From contig JAUHXC010000021.1 in assembly GCA_030427205.1 (NCBI GenBank), positions 102,285 to 166,284 of the forward strand: DNA of 64,000 nt, in the 5' to 3' direction. The notes below the pieces were generated by a model. That model was given only the letters and a program-made list of their open reading frames with translations, was not told the DNA's origin and searched no databases. Below, in pieces: positions 55,334 to 64,000 of the stretch. Every line of letters begins with the position of its first letter. Position 1 is the stretch's first letter. The stretch is from a bacterium. GTDB taxonomy: Bacteria; Myxococcota_A; Bradymonadia; UBA7976; UBA1532. Position numbers and translations under genes: made by a program.

Positions 55334-56734
55334 ATGCCGCTCGCCGAGAACGACACCGTCACCACCATCGGAGAAGGCGGCCGCCGGGTTTGGCTCTACC
55401 CGCTCAAGGTCTGGGGCCGCTTCGTCACCGCGCGCACGCTCTTCGGTTGGTTCCTCTTCGCCGCGCTGCTCGTCGCCCCCTGGATCGACGTCGGCGGACA
55501 CCCGGCGATGATGTTCGACATCCCCCATCGCCGGTTCTACCTGTGGGGGCTGACGCTCTTCGCCACCGACGCCAACTACCTGCTGTTCCTCTTCGGCAGC
55601 TTCATCTTCTCGGTGTTCCTGTTCACCGCCCTGCTCGGGCGGGTGTGGTGCGGCTGGGCCTGCCCCCAGACGGTGTTTCTCGAGGGCATCATCCGCCCCA
55701 TCGAGCAGCTCATCGAGGGCAAGCCGAGCCAGCGAAAGAAGCTCGACAACGCGCCGTGGACCGTCGGCAAGGTGTGGAAGAAGGGGCTGAAGCTGACGGC
55801 GTTTCTGGTGGTGGCCGGCGCCATCTCGACGACGGTGGTGGCCTATTTCATCGGCCGCGAGGGTATCTTCGAGGCCCAGGCCGACCCTTTCAGCCATCCG
55901 GCGGCCACCAGCATCTTCATCGTGCTCACCGCGGTGCTCATGTTCGACTTCACCTGGTTTCGCGAGCAGGTGTGCATCGTCGCCTGCCCCTACGGGCGCT
56001 TTCAGTCGGTGCTGATGGACGCCGACTCGCTGACCATCGCCTACGACGCCGAGCGCGGCGAGCCCCGGGGCAAGGCCCGCGACCCCTCCGCGGGGGACTG
56101 CGTCGACTGCAAGAAGTGCGTGCAGGTGTGTCCGACGGGCATCGACATCCGCAAGGGCGTGCAGATGGAGTGCATCAACTGCACCGCCTGCATCGACGCC
56201 TGCGACTCGATCATGGACAAGCTCGGCCGCGAGCGCGGGCTGGTGCGCTACACCTCGGAGAACGCGCTGGCCGGCGGCAAGCTGCGGCTGCTGCGGCCGC
56301 GGGTGGTGCTCTACGCCATCGTGCTCGTGGCCATCGGCACCGGCTTCGCGACCGCGCTGACCCTGCGTCAGCCGGTGGAGATCGCGATGACCCGCCCGCC
56401 GGGTGATCCTTTCGTGGTGCGCCCCGACGGGCAACTGCAGAACATGATGCGGCTGCGCATCGCCAACAAGACCGATGCCCCGCGGCGCTTCACCGCCACG
56501 GTGGTCTCGCCGGCCGATGGCACGCTGCACGCGCCCATCGCCGACATGCGGGTGGCCCCCCAGCAGGTGGGTCAGTTCCCCGTATTGCTCATCCGACCGT
56601 CGGCGGAGGCCCGGGCCACGAAGTTCGTGATCCGGGTGGACGGCGACGACGGCTACACCGACACCGTCGACGCGGTGTTCCTCGCGCCGCCGCCCTCGAG
56701 CGACGGGAAGGCAGGCTCCGATGAAGGCCGATGA
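55334..56734 (+). CDS. ccoG: CcoG/FixG/RdxA ferredoxin-like copper-handling protein
   Basis: 466 residues. Five membrane segments, a conserved RVWCGWACPQTVF block, FREQVCIVACPYGRFQS, and two 4Fe-4S motifs (CVDCKKCVQVCPTGIDI, CINCTACIDACDS). A C-terminal Ig-like periplasmic domain (RIANKTDAPRRFTATV) completes the family layout. CcoG reduces Cu(II) so that copper can reach the cbb3 active site. It overlaps ccoH by 14 bases. Confidence 0.96.
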   Translation: MPLAENDTVTTIGEGGRRVWLYPLKVWGRFVTARTLFGWFLFAALLVAPWIDVGGHPAMMFDIPHRRFYLWGLTLFATDANYLLFLFGSFIFSVFLFTALLGRVWCGWACPQTVFLEGIIRPIEQLIEGKPSQRKKLDNAPWTVGKVWKKGLKLTAFLVVAGAISTTVVAYFIGREGIFEAQADPFSHPAATSIFIVLTAVLMFDFTWFREQVCIVACPYGRFQSVLMDADSLTIAYDAERGEPRGKARDPSAGDCVDCKKCVQVCPTGIDIRKGVQMECINCTACIDACDSIMDKLGRERGLVRYTSENALAGGKLRLLRPRVVLYAIVLVAIGTGFATALTLRQPVEIAMTRPPGDPFVVRPDGQLQNMMRLRIANKTDAPRRFTATVVSPADGTLHAPIADMRVAPQQVGQFPVLLIRPSAEARATKFVIRVDGDDGYTDTVDAVFLAPPPSSDGKAGSDEGR

Positions 56735-57200
56735 CACCCCCGAGACCGCGCCCCGCCGCTCGCTGTGGCCCTACGGCATCATCATCTCGCTGAGCCTGGT
56801 GGTCGTCTGGCTCTTGTCGTTCGTCGTCTTCGCCTCGAGCCAGATGCCGGTGCTCGAGAGCGAGACCGCCTACGCCGACTCGCTGGAGTACGACAGGATC
56901 ATGGCTGATCGGGCGGCGAGCGCGGCCCTCGGCTGGCGGGTCGACGTCGATGTCATGGACGACGCGGTGGTCTATCGCATCACCGACGCCGAGGGGCGCC
57001 CGGTGCGCGGGCTCTCGGGCACGCTGCGCATGGCGCGCCCCGATACCCAGGCGGCCGACGCCGAGGTCGAGTTCGCCGAGCAGGCCCCGGGGGTCTACCG
57101 CGCGCCGCGCGGGGGCATCGGCGGCGTCTTCCGGCTGGCGGCGCGGCTCGAGGGCGGGCCCGAGGCGTTCGTCGACGAGCGCAAGGCGGTCTTCCGATGA
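56721..57200 (+). CDS. ccoH: CcoH/FixH-like assembly protein
   Basis: 159 residues. One N-terminal helix (YGIIISLSLVVVWLLSFVVF), the conserved periplasmic domain with YADSLEYDRIMADRAASAALGW, then RGLSGTLRMARPDTQAADAE and a beta-rich tail. FixH family proteins assist cbb3 assembly in association with CcoP. It overlaps the next gene by ATGA. Confidence 0.9.
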   Translation: MKADDTPETAPRRSLWPYGIIISLSLVVVWLLSFVVFASSQMPVLESETAYADSLEYDRIMADRAASAALGWRVDVDVMDDAVVYRITDAEGRPVRGLSGTLRMARPDTQAADAEVEFAEQAPGVYRAPRGGIGGVFRLAARLEGGPEAFVDERKAVFR

Positions 57201-57964
57201 CCGCGACCCTCTCGGCGGTGATCGCCGCCAGCCTGCTGGGCAGCCTGCACTGCGCGGGTATGTGCGGCGGCTTCGCGGCGCTGTGTGGTGGCGCGCGGGG
57301 CGCCAACCGCCGCGGCGTGATGGGTCAGGTGGCCTACAACGGTGGGCGGCTGGTGTCGTATGTGGCCCTCGGGGCCCTGGCGGGCCTGCTCGCCGGCCGC
57401 TTCGACGCGGTGGCCGAGGGCCTGCTGGGTATGCAGCGGGTCGCGACGTGGATCCTGGTGGCGGCGCTGGTGCTGATGGCCCTGCGCGAGCTGGGGCTGG
57501 GGCGGCGGGCCGAGCTGGTGGGCATCGACGACCCCCAGCAGCGGCCGGGGCCGCTGGCCAGACTGCGCCTGCGGGTGACGGGGCTCTTGCGGCGGCCGGG
57601 CGCCGGTCCGGCGCTGGCGGTGGGGCTCTTGTCGGCGGTGCTGCCCTGCGGCTGGCTGTGGGCCTTCGTCGCGGTGGCCGGCACGACCGGCGAGGCGCTG
57701 TCGGGCGCGCTGGTCATGGGCGTCTTCTGGCTGGGCACCCTGCCGGCGCTGGTGGTCGTCGGCGGGCTCGCGCGGCTGGTGGGTGATCGGGTGCGGCGCC
57801 ACGCGCGGTTGCTGACGGCGGGTGCGCTGCTGCTGGCGGCAGGTGTGGCCCTGGCGGGCAAGACGCCGACGCCGCAGCGGGTGGCCAAGTCCCAGGGGCA
57901 GCTCGTCGAGGCACCGGCCGATGCGCCGGCGGCTGATCCGAACCACGACCTGCGGTGTCATTGA
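57197..57964 (+). CDS. TauE/SafE-annotated, DsbD_2-type membrane protein of cbb3 locus
   Basis: 255 residues with six predicted helices. The N-terminal GSLHCAGMCGGFAAL and the second-half GLLSAVLPCGWLWAFV carry the paired Cys motifs of the DsbD transmembrane (CcdA-like) family, often labelled sulfite exporter TauE/SafE. Such proteins adjoin ccoI in most cbb3 clusters, where a role in copper or thiol transfer for assembly is likely. The C-terminal tail is soluble and ends HDLRCH, with a Cys and His that could hold metal. Confidence 0.9.
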   Translation: MTATLSAVIAASLLGSLHCAGMCGGFAALCGGARGANRRGVMGQVAYNGGRLVSYVALGALAGLLAGRFDAVAEGLLGMQRVATWILVAALVLMALRELGLGRRAELVGIDDPQQRPGPLARLRLRVTGLLRRPGAGPALAVGLLSAVLPCGWLWAFVAVAGTTGEALSGALVMGVFWLGTLPALVVVGGLARLVGDRVRRHARLLTAGALLLAAGVALAGKTPTPQRVAKSQGQLVEAPADAPAADPNHDLRCH

Positions 57965-57972
57965 GGGACGCC

Positions 57973-60450
57973 ATGAGCCCCCCCGCAGCAGCCGAAGGAA
58001 CAGCGGTCGTCGACTGCGCCCACTGCGGGCTGCCGGTGCCGGGCGGTGATCCGGCTGTCGAGGCGCCGCAGTTCTGCTGCAACGGCTGCCGCGCGGTCTA
58101 CGACATGCTGCGCGGCGCTGGACTGGGCGACTTCTACACCCTGCGCGCGCGCATGGGCGAAGCGCCGGCGGGCATCGCCGCCGACCGGCCGACCGAGGTC
58201 TACGCCCGCTACGACGACCCGGCCTTCGCCGAGCGCTTCGTGCGCGACGCGGGCGCCGCCCGCGAGGTCGAGCTGCATGTCGACGGGGTGCACTGCACCG
58301 CCTGCGTCTGGGTGATGGATCAACTGCCGCGGGTCGTGCCGGGGGTCGAGCAGGCGCGGCTCGACTTCGGGCGGCAGCGGCTGTGGCTGCGCTGGGATCC
58401 GGCGCGGGTCGAGCTGTCGAACGTCGCCGGCTTTCTGCACGGCATCGGCTACGCCAGCCGGCCGCTGGGCGCCGAGGCCGACGCCGCCCGCCGACGGGCC
58501 GACCGCGGCGAGCTGATCCGCATGGCGGCGATGCTGGCGGTGGCCGGCAACGTGATGCTGCTGTCGTTCGCGCTCTACGCCGGCGCGTTCTCGGGCATGG
58601 AGCCGCGCTTCGTGCGCTTCTTCGAGTGGCTGTCGCTGATTCTGGCGCTGCCGGCGATCACCTGGGGCGCGCTGCCGTTCTACCGCGGCGCCTGGGCCGG
58701 CCTGAAGCTGCGGGTGGCCCATATCGACCTGCCCATCGCGCTGGGCGTGCTCGCCAGCTTCACCGCCAGCGCGATCAATACCGTGCGCGGCAGCGGCGAG
58801 GTCTACTTCGACTCGGTCACCGCGCTGGTGGCGCTCTTGCTGGTGGGGCGATTCATCCAGAACCGCGGGCAGCGGGCGGCGATGAACCGGGCCGAGCTGC
58901 TCTCGGCGTTGACCCCGGACGTGGTGCGCCGGCGCGAAGGCGCCGACTGGGTCCGGGTGGGCATCGACGACGTGGTCGAAGGCGACGTGCTGCGGGTCGA
59001 GGCCGACGAGACGCTGCCCGCCGACGGCGTCGTGCAGCGCGGCGGCGGACACGTCGATCAGCGGCTGTTGACCGGCGAGTCGCGGCCGGTCGCCGCCCGG
59101 CCCGGGGATCGGGTCTACGCGGGCACCGCCTGCGTCGGCGGGCACCTCGAGCTGCGGGTCGAGGCGGCGGGCGCCGGCAGTCGGCTGGGGCGCCTGATCG
59201 AGCTGATCGACCGCGCCGACGGGCAGCGGGCGCCCATCGTGCGTACGGCCGACCGGCTCTCGGGCTGGTTCGTCGCCGCGGTGCTGGCCCTGGCGGCGGC
59301 CGGCGGCGTCGGCTGGGCCATCGTCGATCCGACCCGGGCCTTCGACGTCGTGGTCGCGCTGCTGGTGGTCTCGTGCCCCTGCGCGCTGGGCATGGCGACG
59401 CCCGTGGCCCTCGCCGTGGCGCGCAAACGGGCGGCGGACGCGGGCATCGTGATGTCGAGCACCGCGGCGGTCGAGCGGCTGGCGGGCATCGAGCGGGTCT
59501 GGTTCGACAAGACGGGCACCCTCACCGAGGGGCGCATGGCCGTCGCCGGCGCCTGGGTGCCCCACGCGCTGCGGGCGGCGGTGGGCGCGCTCGAGCGGCG
59601 GTCGAGCCACCCGATCGGCCGGGCGATCGCCGCCTGGGCCGCCGAAGGCGCCAGCGACGCCGAGATCGAGGCCGTGGCGCTGACCGAGGTCGAAGAGATC
59701 GCCGGGCGCGGCATCCAGGCGCGGCTGGGCGACGGGCGGCGGCTCTTCGTCGGCGCGGTGGGCGACGCCGCGGGCCCCTTCGAGCCGCAGCTGCGCGCCG
59801 CGCTGGCCCGCGGACAGAGCCCGGTCGCGGTGCGCATCGACGGGCGCCTCGTCGGCGCGCTGGCCCTGGGCGACCGGCTGCGGCCCGGCGCCCGCGAGGC
59901 GATCGACGCGCTGCGGGCCGAGGGGGTGGCGGTGGGCGTGCTCTCGGGCGATCACCCGGCGGTGGCCCGGGCGGTGGGCGAGGCGCTCGGCATCGGCGAC
60001 GCCCGCGGCGGGCAGAGCCCCGAGGCCAAGGCGGCGGTGCTCGCCGAGACCGGCGGCGCGATGGTCGGCGACGGCTTCAACGACGCGCCGGCCCTGCGCG
60101 CGGCCGACGTGGGGCTGGCGGTGCACGGCGGCGCCGAGGTGGCCCTGCAGGTGGCCGACGTCTACCTCTCGCGGCCCGATCCGGCCGCGGTCGCGGCGGC
60201 GCTGGTCGGCGCGCGCCGGGCGATGACCGTGGTCCGCCGCGGCCTGGGCGTCTCGCTGGTGTACAACGCGGTCTTCGCCCACCTGGCGTTGATGGGCCTC
60301 ATCTCGCCGCTGGTGGCGGCCATCCTGATGCCGCTGAGCTCGATCAGCGTCATCGCCCACGCGGTCGCCGCGCCCTCGTTTCGACGGACGTCGGCCCGCT
60401 GGGTCGGCCCTTGTTTGAGAAATGTGACGATTGGCATGATAGGTCCGTGA
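57973..60450 (+). CDS. ccoI: Copper-translocating P1B-type ATPase CcoI
   Basis: 825 residues from an ATG preceded by TGAGGGA. An N-terminal Cys cluster (CAHCGLPVPGG, FCCNGCRAVY) and a heavy-metal domain with VHCTACVWVMDQLP are followed by eight helices. P-type motifs: LTGESRPV (actuator), the CPC ion-binding site SCPCALGMATPVA, phosphorylation site DKTGTLTEG and hinge GDGFNDAPAL. The CcoI class exports copper slowly for cbb3 oxidase assembly. Last gene of the respiratory locus. Confidence 0.95.
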   Translation: MSPPAAAEGTAVVDCAHCGLPVPGGDPAVEAPQFCCNGCRAVYDMLRGAGLGDFYTLRARMGEAPAGIAADRPTEVYARYDDPAFAERFVRDAGAAREVELHVDGVHCTACVWVMDQLPRVVPGVEQARLDFGRQRLWLRWDPARVELSNVAGFLHGIGYASRPLGAEADAARRRADRGELIRMAAMLAVAGNVMLLSFALYAGAFSGMEPRFVRFFEWLSLILALPAITWGALPFYRGAWAGLKLRVAHIDLPIALGVLASFTASAINTVRGSGEVYFDSVTALVALLLVGRFIQNRGQRAAMNRAELLSALTPDVVRRREGADWVRVGIDDVVEGDVLRVEADETLPADGVVQRGGGHVDQRLLTGESRPVAARPGDRVYAGTACVGGHLELRVEAAGAGSRLGRLIELIDRADGQRAPIVRTADRLSGWFVAAVLALAAAGGVGWAIVDPTRAFDVVVALLVVSCPCALGMATPVALAVARKRAADAGIVMSSTAAVERLAGIERVWFDKTGTLTEGRMAVAGAWVPHALRAAVGALERRSSHPIGRAIAAWAAEGASDAEIEAVALTEVEEIAGRGIQARLGDGRRLFVGAVGDAAGPFEPQLRAALARGQSPVAVRIDGRLVGALALGDRLRPGAREAIDALRAEGVAVGVLSGDHPAVARAVGEALGIGDARGGQSPEAKAAVLAETGGAMVGDGFNDAPALRAADVGLAVHGGAEVALQVADVYLSRPDPAAVAAALVGARRAMTVVRRGLGVSLVYNAVFAHLALMGLISPLVAAILMPLSSISVIAHAVAAPSFRRTSARWVGPCLRNVTIGMIGP

Positions 60451-60559
60451 TTTTGCCGGCCGGTCGAGCCCCGTGCTACCGTCCGGCGACCCGAGCATGG
60501 ACCGCTCGGGCGACGGGCGTGGGCCGCTCGTCGGAGCCACTCTGGACGCGAGGCGAGAC

Positions 60560-63500
60560 GTGACGGTGTTTCGGGTGTTGCGATCTCCGGCGGGCGGCGC
60601 CGATGGCGCGGGCGGCGTCGGTATGACGATCGGGGGACAGTATCGGCTCGAGTCGGTGCTCGGCCGCGGCACCCTGGGCACCGTCTACCGCGCGCTGGAC
60701 ACCGTGCAGGGGCGCCCGGTCGCCCTCAAGCTCTTCGACGATATCGACCCCGATGGGGACGAGGCCCGGCGCATGCTCGCCGACCTCGAGACCGCGACCG
60801 GGCTGCTCAACCCGCACATCGTGCCGGCCCTCGACGCGGGCGCGAGCGAAGACGGCCGGCTCTTCGTCGTCGAGCCGCTGCTCGAAGGGCAGAGCCTCGC
60901 TCAGCGGCTGGCCGACGACCCGATCCCGCCGATGGAGACGGTGCGCATCGCCCTCGAGGTGCTCGTCGCCCTCGACGCGCTGCACCGCCACCTGCTCAAC
61001 CACTACGCGGTGCACCCGGGCAACATCTTCGTCGTGCGCGACGCCATCGGCTTCGAGCGGGTGCTCGTCGGCGGCGTCGGTCAGCACCACGCCCTGGCGC
61101 TCGATCTGGCCCGCGGTCGGGCCGATGGCGATACCCGCGCCCGGCCCGAATACCTGGCGCCGGAGCTGATCAGCGGCAAGCCGCGGGACGTGCGCACCGA
61201 CATCTATCAGCTGGGGCTGGTGATGTACGCCGCGCTGACCGGCGCCCCGCCCTTCGTCGGCAGCGAGCCGCGCAAGGTCGCCCGGCGCCACGCGCTCGAG
61301 CGGCCGCCGAGCCCGATGAACAAGCGCCCCGAGGCCAACGTGCCCGACGACCTCGATCTGGTCGTGGTGCGCTGCCTCGAGAAGATGGCCCGCAAGCGCT
61401 ACGGGTCGGCCATGGAGCTCACCCGCGACCTCGAGCGGGTGGCCCGCAAGGGCGCGGCCAACGCCGGGTCGAGCAGCGGGCGCTTCGCCGCGGTGGGCCT
61501 GTCGGGCCTGCATCGGCTGCCGCCCTCGTCGGCGCCGGCGCCCGAGCCGCCCCGGCGGCCGCTGACCGGCTCGCTCTCGGGCGAGGCCGACGGCTCGAGC
61601 GACGACCGCTCGCCGGCCGGCTCGATGGAGGAGGCGGCGCCCTTCGCCGCGTTCGACGCCGAGCCGCCGCCGGCCGGTCCGCAGACCCAGCTCGACGTGC
61701 GCCAGCTGCTGTCGCCGCCGCCCAAGATCACCCAGCCGCCGCAGTTCGGCGAGTCCGGGCTGGGCGCCGAGCGCAAGGCCCGCGCGACCCCGCCGATCGC
61801 CTCGGGTCGAACCGAGGCGCTGGCCGACGACGACGACACCGCGCACGTGCCGGCGACGGTCACCGCCGCGTTCGGCAACGGCGAAGGGGACAACCGCGGG
61901 CAGACGGCGGCGTTCGAGTCGGGCGCTGGCGTCGCCGATACCCGCGACGAGACGGCGGCCTACGCCGAGGCCGATCCGTCGAAGACGGCCGTATCGAGCC
62001 AGACCCTGGTCGATCCGCTGTTCAGGGCGCCGGCCGCGGTGGCGCAGGCGGAGAAGGACGACGACCGCGACGACACCGGCAACCACGATCCGGGCCTCTT
62101 CCCCGGCGCGGCGCTGGTGGGCACCGACGACGGCCGCGGCGTCGACACCGCGGCGACCCGCGCGCCGACCGACGAGCTGAAGGCAACGCTGGTCGGCGGT
62201 CCGCGGCCGTCGAAGGAGGCCGCGGTCGAGGCCGATCTGTCGGAGCGCACCGCCGTCGACGGCGGCGCGGCGTCCAAGGCGGCCGCCCAGGCGGTCGCGG
62301 CGGCCGACGCGATGCAGCGCGCGCAGGGCGACGCCCGGGCGGCCTCGTGGAGCGACGGCGATACCGCCGGGGCCGGGGCGGCGGACGGGCCGAGTGAGAT
62401 CGGCGCCGGCGAACGGGACGCCAGCGACGACGGCTGGAGCGTCGGCGCCGGCGGCGCCATCGACGACGACATCGAGCGCGGGCTGCCGCCGCGCAGCAAG
62501 GCCCCGTGGATCATCGCCGCCATCGCGCTGATCGGCGTGGCCGCCTTCGCGCTGACCCGCGGCCCGGCCGAGGCCCCCGAGCCCGCCGACGACGTGCCGG
62601 AGAAGATCGCGATCAATACCGATCCGCCGCCCGCAGACGAGAAGGCGCCGGATGCGCCCGAGAAGGCGCCAGATACGCCGGAGAAGGCCCGGCCCGAAGG
62701 CCCCGAGACCGCGGCGCTCGAGGCCCGCGCCCGCAAGGCGCTGGCCGCCCGGAACTGGCGCGGTTCGCCCGACGCGCTCGCCGAGACGCTCGCCGAGCTG
62801 CGCAGCGCCGATCCGAAGGCGCCGGTCATCGACGAGCTGCAGACGCGCGGCTCGGAGGCGCTGTTGGCCGAGAGTCAGGCGGCGGTGCGGGGCAAAGACC
62901 TGCAGACGGCGCTCGACCGGGCCCGCAAGGCGCTCGCGGTCGCGCCTGATTCGGCGCCGGCCGCCCGGCAGATCGAGGAAGTTTCGCGGCTGATCGCGGC
63001 GGCGGCCGCGGAGAAGGACGCCGCAGAGAAGGCGGCGGCCGAGGCCGCGGAGAAGGACGCCGCGGAGAAGGCTGCCGCTGAAAAGGCCGCCGCGGAGAAG
63101 GCTGCCGCGGAGAAGGCCGAGCGCGAAGCCGCCGCCAGCGCCGCAGCCCGCGTCGCAGCGCGGGACGACCGGGAGAAGGCGGCGGCCGAGAAGGCCGAGC
63201 GCGACCGAAAGGCGCGCAAGGCGGCCGCCGAGCAGGCCCAGGCGGAGGCCGCCACGGCCCTCGAGGCCGCCGAGGCCGCCCGTCGCGAGCAGGCCGAGGC
63301 CGAACGCAAGAAGCGCGAGGAGGCCGCCGAGGCCGCCCGCGAGAAGGCCGAAGCGGAGGCCCGCGCCGCCGCCCGCTCGGAGGCCAAGGCCTTCCTGCAG
63401 GAGGGCAAGGGCCACATCCAGGGCGCCCGCTGGGCCCAGGCCCGGCGGTCGTTCGAGCAGGCGCTCGAGCGCAACGGCCAGCTCGCCGCGGCCCACGCCG

Positions 63501-63733
63501 GCCTGGGCGAGGTGGCCTTCCAGGAGCAGCGCTTCGCCGAGGCGGTCACCCACCACCGGCGCAGCGTGCAGTACGCCTCGAAGAACGCCGGCTACCGGGT
63601 CAACCTGGGCATGGCCTACTTCAAGCTCAAGAACTGGGGCCAAGCCAAGGCGTCGTGGGAGAAGGCCAAGGAGCTCGATCCGGGCAACTCCAAGGCCGAG
63701 CGCTACCTGAAGCTGGTCGAGAAGAAGCTCTGA
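60560..63733 (+). CDS. Membrane-anchored pseudokinase with Ala/Lys/Glu coiled coil and C-terminal TPRs
   Basis: About 1,057 residues; a GTG at 60560 after GAGGCGAG is preferred (others: GTG 60473, ATG 60623). Ser/Thr kinase-like domain at about 20-300: Gly loop LGRGTLGTVY, Lys57 in VALKLF, APE-like YLAPEL. The catalytic loop is HYAVHPGNIF, where kinases have HRDLKPGNIF, and the DFG site reads GGVG. Both catalytic Asp residues are thus missing. A disordered Asp/Ala-rich stretch, one helix (WIIAAIALIGVAAFAL, about 650-667), a long charged coiled coil and TPRs follow. Likely a scaffold rather than an enzyme. Confidence 0.87.
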   Translation: MTVFRVLRSPAGGADGAGGVGMTIGGQYRLESVLGRGTLGTVYRALDTVQGRPVALKLFDDIDPDGDEARRMLADLETATGLLNPHIVPALDAGASEDGRLFVVEPLLEGQSLAQRLADDPIPPMETVRIALEVLVALDALHRHLLNHYAVHPGNIFVVRDAIGFERVLVGGVGQHHALALDLARGRADGDTRARPEYLAPELISGKPRDVRTDIYQLGLVMYAALTGAPPFVGSEPRKVARRHALERPPSPMNKRPEANVPDDLDLVVVRCLEKMARKRYGSAMELTRDLERVARKGAANAGSSSGRFAAVGLSGLHRLPPSSAPAPEPPRRPLTGSLSGEADGSSDDRSPAGSMEEAAPFAAFDAEPPPAGPQTQLDVRQLLSPPPKITQPPQFGESGLGAERKARATPPIASGRTEALADDDDTAHVPATVTAAFGNGEGDNRGQTAAFESGAGVADTRDETAAYAEADPSKTAVSSQTLVDPLFRAPAAVAQAEKDDDRDDTGNHDPGLFPGAALVGTDDGRGVDTAATRAPTDELKATLVGGPRPSKEAAVEADLSERTAVDGGAASKAAAQAVAAADAMQRAQGDARAASWSDGDTAGAGAADGPSEIGAGERDASDDGWSVGAGGAIDDDIERGLPPRSKAPWIIAAIALIGVAAFALTRGPAEAPEPADDVPEKIAINTDPPPADEKAPDAPEKAPDTPEKARPEGPETAALEARARKALAARNWRGSPDALAETLAELRSADPKAPVIDELQTRGSEALLAESQAAVRGKDLQTALDRARKALAVAPDSAPAARQIEEVSRLIAAAAAEKDAAEKAAAEAAEKDAAEKAAAEKAAAEKAAAEKAEREAAASAAARVAARDDREKAAAEKAERDRKARKAAAEQAQAEAATALEAAEAARREQAEAERKKREEAAEAAREKAEAEARAAARSEAKAFLQEGKGHIQGARWAQARRSFEQALERNGQLAAAHAGLGEVAFQEQRFAEAVTHHRRSVQYASKNAGYRVNLGMAYFKLKNWGQAKASWEKAKELDPGNSKAERYLKLVEKKL

Positions 63734-63773
63734 GCCGGGGCCGGATCAGCCGGCGAGCCAGGGTATCTGTCGC

Positions 63774-64000
63774 TCAACTGCCGTCATCGCAGAGGGCGGT
63801 CGTGCGTGGGCCAGCGGTCGCTCTTGCGCCGCGCACCCGGCGCAGCAGCCCGAGCAGCAGAAGCCCGAACAGCAGCACCCCCAGCGGCCAGGGCGGCATC
63901 GTCGGCCGATGCGGAGCGACCGCGCAGCCGTCGTCGGTGGGCGGCGGGCAGTGGCGCAGGCGGTCGATGGTGGGCGCGCGGTCGGCGATGAGGATGGCGC
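63774..64000 (-). CDS. C-terminus of a membrane-tailed (MYXO-CTERM-like) protein, 5' part off window
   Basis: The last 75 codons of a minus-strand gene that continues past the right edge. Visible features are a short Cys pair (RHCPPPTDDGCAV), then a hydrophobic helix (PLGVLLFGLLLLGLL) and a basic segment (RRVRGAR), with a 17-residue soluble tail. Cys plus helix plus Arg resembles the MYXO-CTERM tag at 15450-15540 and 30300-30400. The function of the missing part is unknown. Convergent with the pseudokinase gene, 40 bp apart. Confidence 0.62.
   Translation of the reverse strand, partial: AILIADRAPTIDRLRHCPPPTDDGCAVAPHRPTMPPWPLGVLLFGLLLLGLLRRVRGARATAGPRTTALCDDGS

Overview
The window is very GC-rich and has almost no AT-rich spacers. 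It looks like chromosome from a delta-type Gram-negative bacterium of the Myxococcota/Bradymonadota kind. The evidence is: lpxC (lipid A, so an outer membrane); about a dozen lipoproteins with N-terminal lipoboxes; several proteins ending in a Cys, a hydrophobic segment and an Arg cluster (MYXO-CTERM-like); low-complexity surface linkers (Glu-Gly runs, Pro-Asp-Met runs); DnaJ/DnaK/TPR clusters; and a kinase-like protein of the Ser/Thr family. Taxonomy is inference, because there is no rRNA or marker set here. Start codons were refined by Shine-Dalgarno sequences, signal peptides and ATGA/TGATG overlaps.

Layout. 1-7005 (minus): two tandem OppA-type lipoproteins (the first cut by the window edge), a membrane protein, and a discoidin-domain polytopic protein. 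7192-13578 (plus): a J-domain/TPR protein, DnaK, a TPR-type partner that shares a small module with the J-protein, then argG. 13861-24762: mainly exported proteins (trypsin-like protease with 33 Glu-Gly repeats, Cys-rich lipoprotein, DUF4139-like protein with an OmpA-like insert, Pro-Asp-Met lipoprotein, repeat adhesin-like protein), plus a hotdog thioesterase and yaeQ. 24857-29154: a two-gene ATPase/NACHT-pentapeptide cassette behind a palindrome-containing promoter candidate. This is the best candidate for an undescribed (possibly defence) system. 29355-32602: a fused MYXO-CTERM/di-haem cytochrome protein and a cysteine-less glutaredoxin. 32603-33734: non-coding DNA with a 159-bp inverted repeat around 33-bp tandem repeats. 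33735-36273: trkH and an AraC/GyrI regulator. 36274-37274: a non-coding array of degenerate repeats in two opposing halves. 37275-41550: a SUMF1/TPR/HEAT operon (minus), lpxC and a lipoprotein. 41575-51159: an acyl-CoA thioesterase, two tandem paralogous ASH/BNR-type lipoproteins, an esterase/S51-peptidase pair, a JmjC-type oxygenase beside a Met/Pro-rich lipoprotein, and thioredoxin.

51549-60450 (plus) is a coherent respiratory locus: universal stress protein, ccoS, fused ccoNO, ccoQ, a mono-haem ccoP, ccoG, ccoH, a TauE/SafE-DsbD_2-type protein and the copper ATPase ccoI. Together they encode and assemble a cbb3 oxidase. It is followed by a large membrane-anchored pseudokinase with TPRs, and at the edge by the C-terminus of a MYXO-CTERM-like protein on the minus strand. 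No rRNA, tRNA, transposase, integrase or CRISPR array was seen.
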